Shown piece after piece: positions 57,260-60,000 of a stretch of 60,000 bases of DNA. Source of the stretch: Cryptomeria japonica (Eukaryota > Streptophyta > Pinopsida > Cupressales > Cupressaceae). The translations under genes and the position numbers were made by a program. The stretch covers positions 464,098,072 to 464,158,071 of the forward strand of contig NC_081406.1 of assembly GCF_030272615.1 (NCBI RefSeq), written 5' to 3'. Each line of letters begins with the position of its first letter. Positions within the stretch are counted from its first letter, which is position 1. Below the pieces are notes generated by a model. That model was not told the origin of the DNA, did no database searches, and was given only the letters and a program-made list of their open reading frames with translations.

Positions 57260-59327
57260 TATTGGAAAGAAGTAGTTCACACTATTGTATACACACTAAA
57301 TAGAGTGCAATTAAGGGTGAACAACAATATGACATCTTATGAACTATGGTATGATAGGAGACCCTTAGTCAAGTATTTCAAGGTATTTGGCAGCAAATGT
57401 TTCATCAAAAGAGATGAAGATGGAATGGGTAGCTTTGAATCAAGAAGTGATGAAGGTATCCTCCTAGGATACTCTACTCACAATGAGGCCTACAAGTGTT
57501 TCAACAAGAGACTGAAGAAGGTAATTGAGTGTAGATGTGAGAATTTATGAAGATCTACATAAAGGTAAAAATACCACAATAAATTAGATTGAAGAATCAC
57601 ATAGTGAAGATGAAGATCAATCTGAGAGTGAACATGAAGAAGAAGCACCTAACAAAGCCCCAAACATATATGTGCAATAGAATCATCTTGAAGATCAGAT
57701 AATTAGCAACAAGAATGAAGGTGTAAAAACTAGAAGGATAGCAAGGAACAATGAGCAAGTAAACTTTTGCCTCATGACAAAGTTGGAACCTAGGACATAT
57801 GATGAATCCAGCAAGAGTGAGAAATGGTTAAAGGCTATGGAGGAAGAGTTGCAGCAGATTGAGAAAAATAAAATGTGGGAATTAGTTCCTAGACCTTCAG
57901 AGAAAAATGTAATTGGAACTAAATGGGTTTATAAGAACAAGATGAATGAAGAACACAAAGTAATAAGGAACAAGGCAAGACTTGTCTGCAAGGGATATGT
58001 TCAAATATAGGGCATGTATTTTGAGGAAACTTTTGCACCTATTGCAAGGCTAGAAGAAATCAAAACGTTCTTGGTATTCTCAACATATAAAGGATACACA
58101 ATATATCACATGGATGTCAAATCTATATTCTTGAATGGAAATCTTGAAGAAGAGGTATACATAGAGCAACCTGAAGGTTTTCAGCTGCATGAAGATGAGA
58201 AATTTGTCTCCAAATTGAAGAAAGCATTATATGGTCTAAAGCATGGTACTCTAGGCTGGATAAGTACTTAAATCAACAAGGTTTCAGAAACGGAAATGTT
58301 GACAACAACTTATATATCAAGGATGATGGAGACAATATTATCATGGTTGTGGTATATGCAGATGACATCATCTTTGGAGGCGACAAATATGTTCTATGCA
58401 AAGAATTTTCTGATCAAATGTAGTTAGAGTTTTAAATGTCCATGCTTGGAGAGTTATCATATTTTATTGGGTTGTAAATATCACAACAGAATAAGGGCAT
58501 ATTCATTTCTCAAAATAAGTATGCTAAAGACATGTTAAAGAAATTTCAGATGGAAGACAACAAACCGGTTAGCACCCCCATGGTGACAGAATGCAAATTA
58601 AGCAAAGATGATGAGTCACCTAGTGTGGATTAGATGTTGTATAGATCCATGATTGGAAGCTTGTTGTATATTATAACATCAAGGCTTGATATAGTTCAAG
58701 CTATGTGCATGGTTGCAAGATTTCAAGTATCTCTTAAGCAATCACATGTCATTTGTTGTTAGGAGGATATTCAAGTATTTGTAGGGGACACTTACTTATG
58801 GCTTATGGTATCCAAAGAAAGGAGATTTCATTTTGTAAGCCTATACTAATGCATATTAGGCAGGATGTGTAGATGATAGGAAGAGCACCTTTGGTGGATA
58901 TTTCTTCCCTAGAGACAAATTGGTGTCATGGCATAGCAAGAAGCAAGAGTCCATTTCACTATCAACTACTAAAGTAGTGTCTATTGCAACTGCTACATGT
59001 TGTTCTCAACTTTTGTGGATGAAGAAAACTCTCAAGGATATCTAGGTAGAGTTTTTGGATCCTATTCCCATCATGTGTGACAACTCAAGTGCAATGAATA
59101 TATCAAAGAAACCTGTCATGAACTCTAGGACAAAGTACATTGCAATCAAATATCATTTTCTCAAAGAAAAGGTTGCAGAGAAAGAGGTGAAAGTTGAATA
59201 TGTGTCCACCAGTGAGAAAATAGCTGATATCTTTACTAAGCCATTGCCTAAGTACAACTTTGAATATCTAAGACATAAATTGGGTGTTCTTCCACCTGCT
59301 TGCAACACTTACGAGTTTTTAGTTTAG
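57260..59327 (+). pseudogene. pol: pol of Copia element C, large internal deletion
   Basis: Directly after the last gag knuckle the reading jumps to the integrase C-terminal part (VVHTIVYTLNRV, YELWYDRRP, FGSKCFIKR at 57275-57420). Protease and the integrase zinc and catalytic domains are missing. RT follows: KWVYKNKMNEE (about 57925), FAPIARLEEI, YHMDVKSIFLNG (about 58105), EQPEGF, and YADD at 58355-58366. A short loss near 58240 (LKHGT, where families have LKQAPRAWY) shifts the frame. RNase H remnants cover 58830-59327 (DDRKSTFGGY, EKIADIFTKPLP), with the first catalytic Asp apparently Asn. Many stops. Confidence 0.85.
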
Positions 59328-59657
59328 TCTGTGGTTCAAGGGGAGCACTTTTCGCCTTGAACCTCATGTACAGTCTCAGGGAGAGTTTCAAATTTTTGTA
59401 AGTATTAATGGCACTACTCTTTTATATTGTAATAATGATTCATCTAGCTACACATAGTAGAGATTAATCAGATGTAAAGGAAGTTTATAATGTATCACAG
59501 AAGTGTCATGATTGAAAATGGAAGTTTCATTCATTACTATTAAATCAAAGGGGATGTTCATCCACCATTTACATTTGGTTGTTTCACCCTTTGCCATTGT
59601 TGTTGAAGGAGGAGAAAGTGATCAGAGTATGGTTTGTAAGTGTGTTGATGTCAATGC
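59328..59657 (+). other. 3' untranslated region of element C
   Basis: No gene seen. A minor G-run (AAGGGGAGCACTTTT, near 59338) is typical of Copia 3' ends. Confidence 0.6.
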
Positions 59658-59670
59658 TAAAGGGGGAGAT
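59658..59670 (+). promoter_or_regulatory. Polypurine tract of element C
   Basis: TAAAGGGGGAGAT immediately before the 3' LTR; near-identical to that of element D (36352-36364). Confidence 0.85.
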
Positions 59671-60000
59671 TGATGGTATTATTGTCATTGATGTCAAGGG
59701 ATGTCAAAAGGTTGTAGAGAAACATGTAGCAGTCATGCATAACATGTAGTTTATGTTGAGGAATTATGCATAGCACGTCATGTTATGCTGTAGGGTTTTT
59801 GACTAGATTCATCATCTCCATATTTGAAGGAAATAAATCATGCTAGATAACACTTGAATAAAGAAAAGGCCATTTGCAGCTCCCCACAATGTTGAAAATT
59901 ATGATGCATGAGTCATGCGGGTTTAAAGTGTCATAGAGGTCGAAGACCCCCCTGCTATCCCATGACATGTTGTTGAGAATTGGTTGACTCTACAGGACAA
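59671..60000 (+). repeat. 3' LTR of element C (start only)
   Basis: Starts TGATGGTATTATTGTCATTGATG and aligns with 26317-26650 to the window end. Confidence 0.85.

Larger units (their letters stand above)
26317..60000 (+). mobile_element. Copia element C (contains elements B and D); 3' end outside window
   Basis: The 5' LTR is split (26317-28815 and 54787-55406). It is followed by a degraded initiator-Met primer site, gag, a deleted pol, a polypurine tract and the start of the 3' LTR at 59671. The first ~330 bp of both LTRs align clearly (ATTATTGTCATTGATGTCAAGGGATGTCAAAA; GCATGAGTCATGCGGG). It interrupts the E2 gag. A target-site duplication cannot be tested because the 3' end is missing. 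Confidence 0.85.

Overview
This window looks like heterochromatic DNA from a seed plant with a large, repeat-rich genome. I see no intact cellular gene. Nearly all 60 kb are LTR retrotransposons and solo LTRs inserted into one another. The plant assignment rests on Ty3/gypsy elements with a second RNase H (the plant Tat lineage), a Plant Mobile Domain gene, and Copia elements primed by a site complementary to initiator tRNA-Met. I cannot name the species.

Layout. (1) 1-16201: element A, a 5'-truncated Tat-type Ty3/gypsy element with sense gag-pol (185-7499) and an antisense Plant Mobile Domain (PMD) gene (11737-14413). Its 3' LTR is 14825-16201, and a solo LTR (F, 8227-9729) is inserted in it. 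A appears to sit inside the 5' LTR of the next element. (2) 16202-22765: E1, a gypsy-related element with gag and a protease remnant but no polymerase. (3) 22766-23062: an unidentified coding remnant. (4) 23063-26316: E2, a second copy of the E family, broken in gag by a Copia element. (5) 26317-60000 and beyond: Copia element C. Its 5' LTR holds a candidate 949-bp inverted-repeat DNA element (26707-27655) and the giant Tat element B (28816-54781). B's 5' LTR in turn holds D (29631-37544), a non-autonomous Copia-like element. The nesting order is E2 > C > B > D. B, D and F have matching 5-bp target-site duplications (GGTGG, ACATC, ACAAA).

Biology. Without D, element B is about 18 kb: LTR, primer site, 3-kb leader, gag, protease, G-patch, long linker, RT, degenerate RNase H, second RNase H, integrase, then a convergent antisense PMD gene, polypurine tract and LTR. 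Comparing A and B by eye shows that the PMD gene is split in both. There is a 75-nt, 25-codon first exon, a phase-0 intron with GT..AG ends, and a long second exon. The intron is packed with a degenerate GCGCTA motif. The same motif array, in the same orientation relative to transcription, fills the leader upstream of B's gag-pol. This two-gene convergent design with a shared motif array is the most interesting thing in the window.

All coding regions are decayed by in-frame stops, often where a CGA, CAA, CAG or TGG codon is expected, plus a few frameshifts. This fits methylated, silenced repeats. Every comparison was made by eye and no database search was possible.
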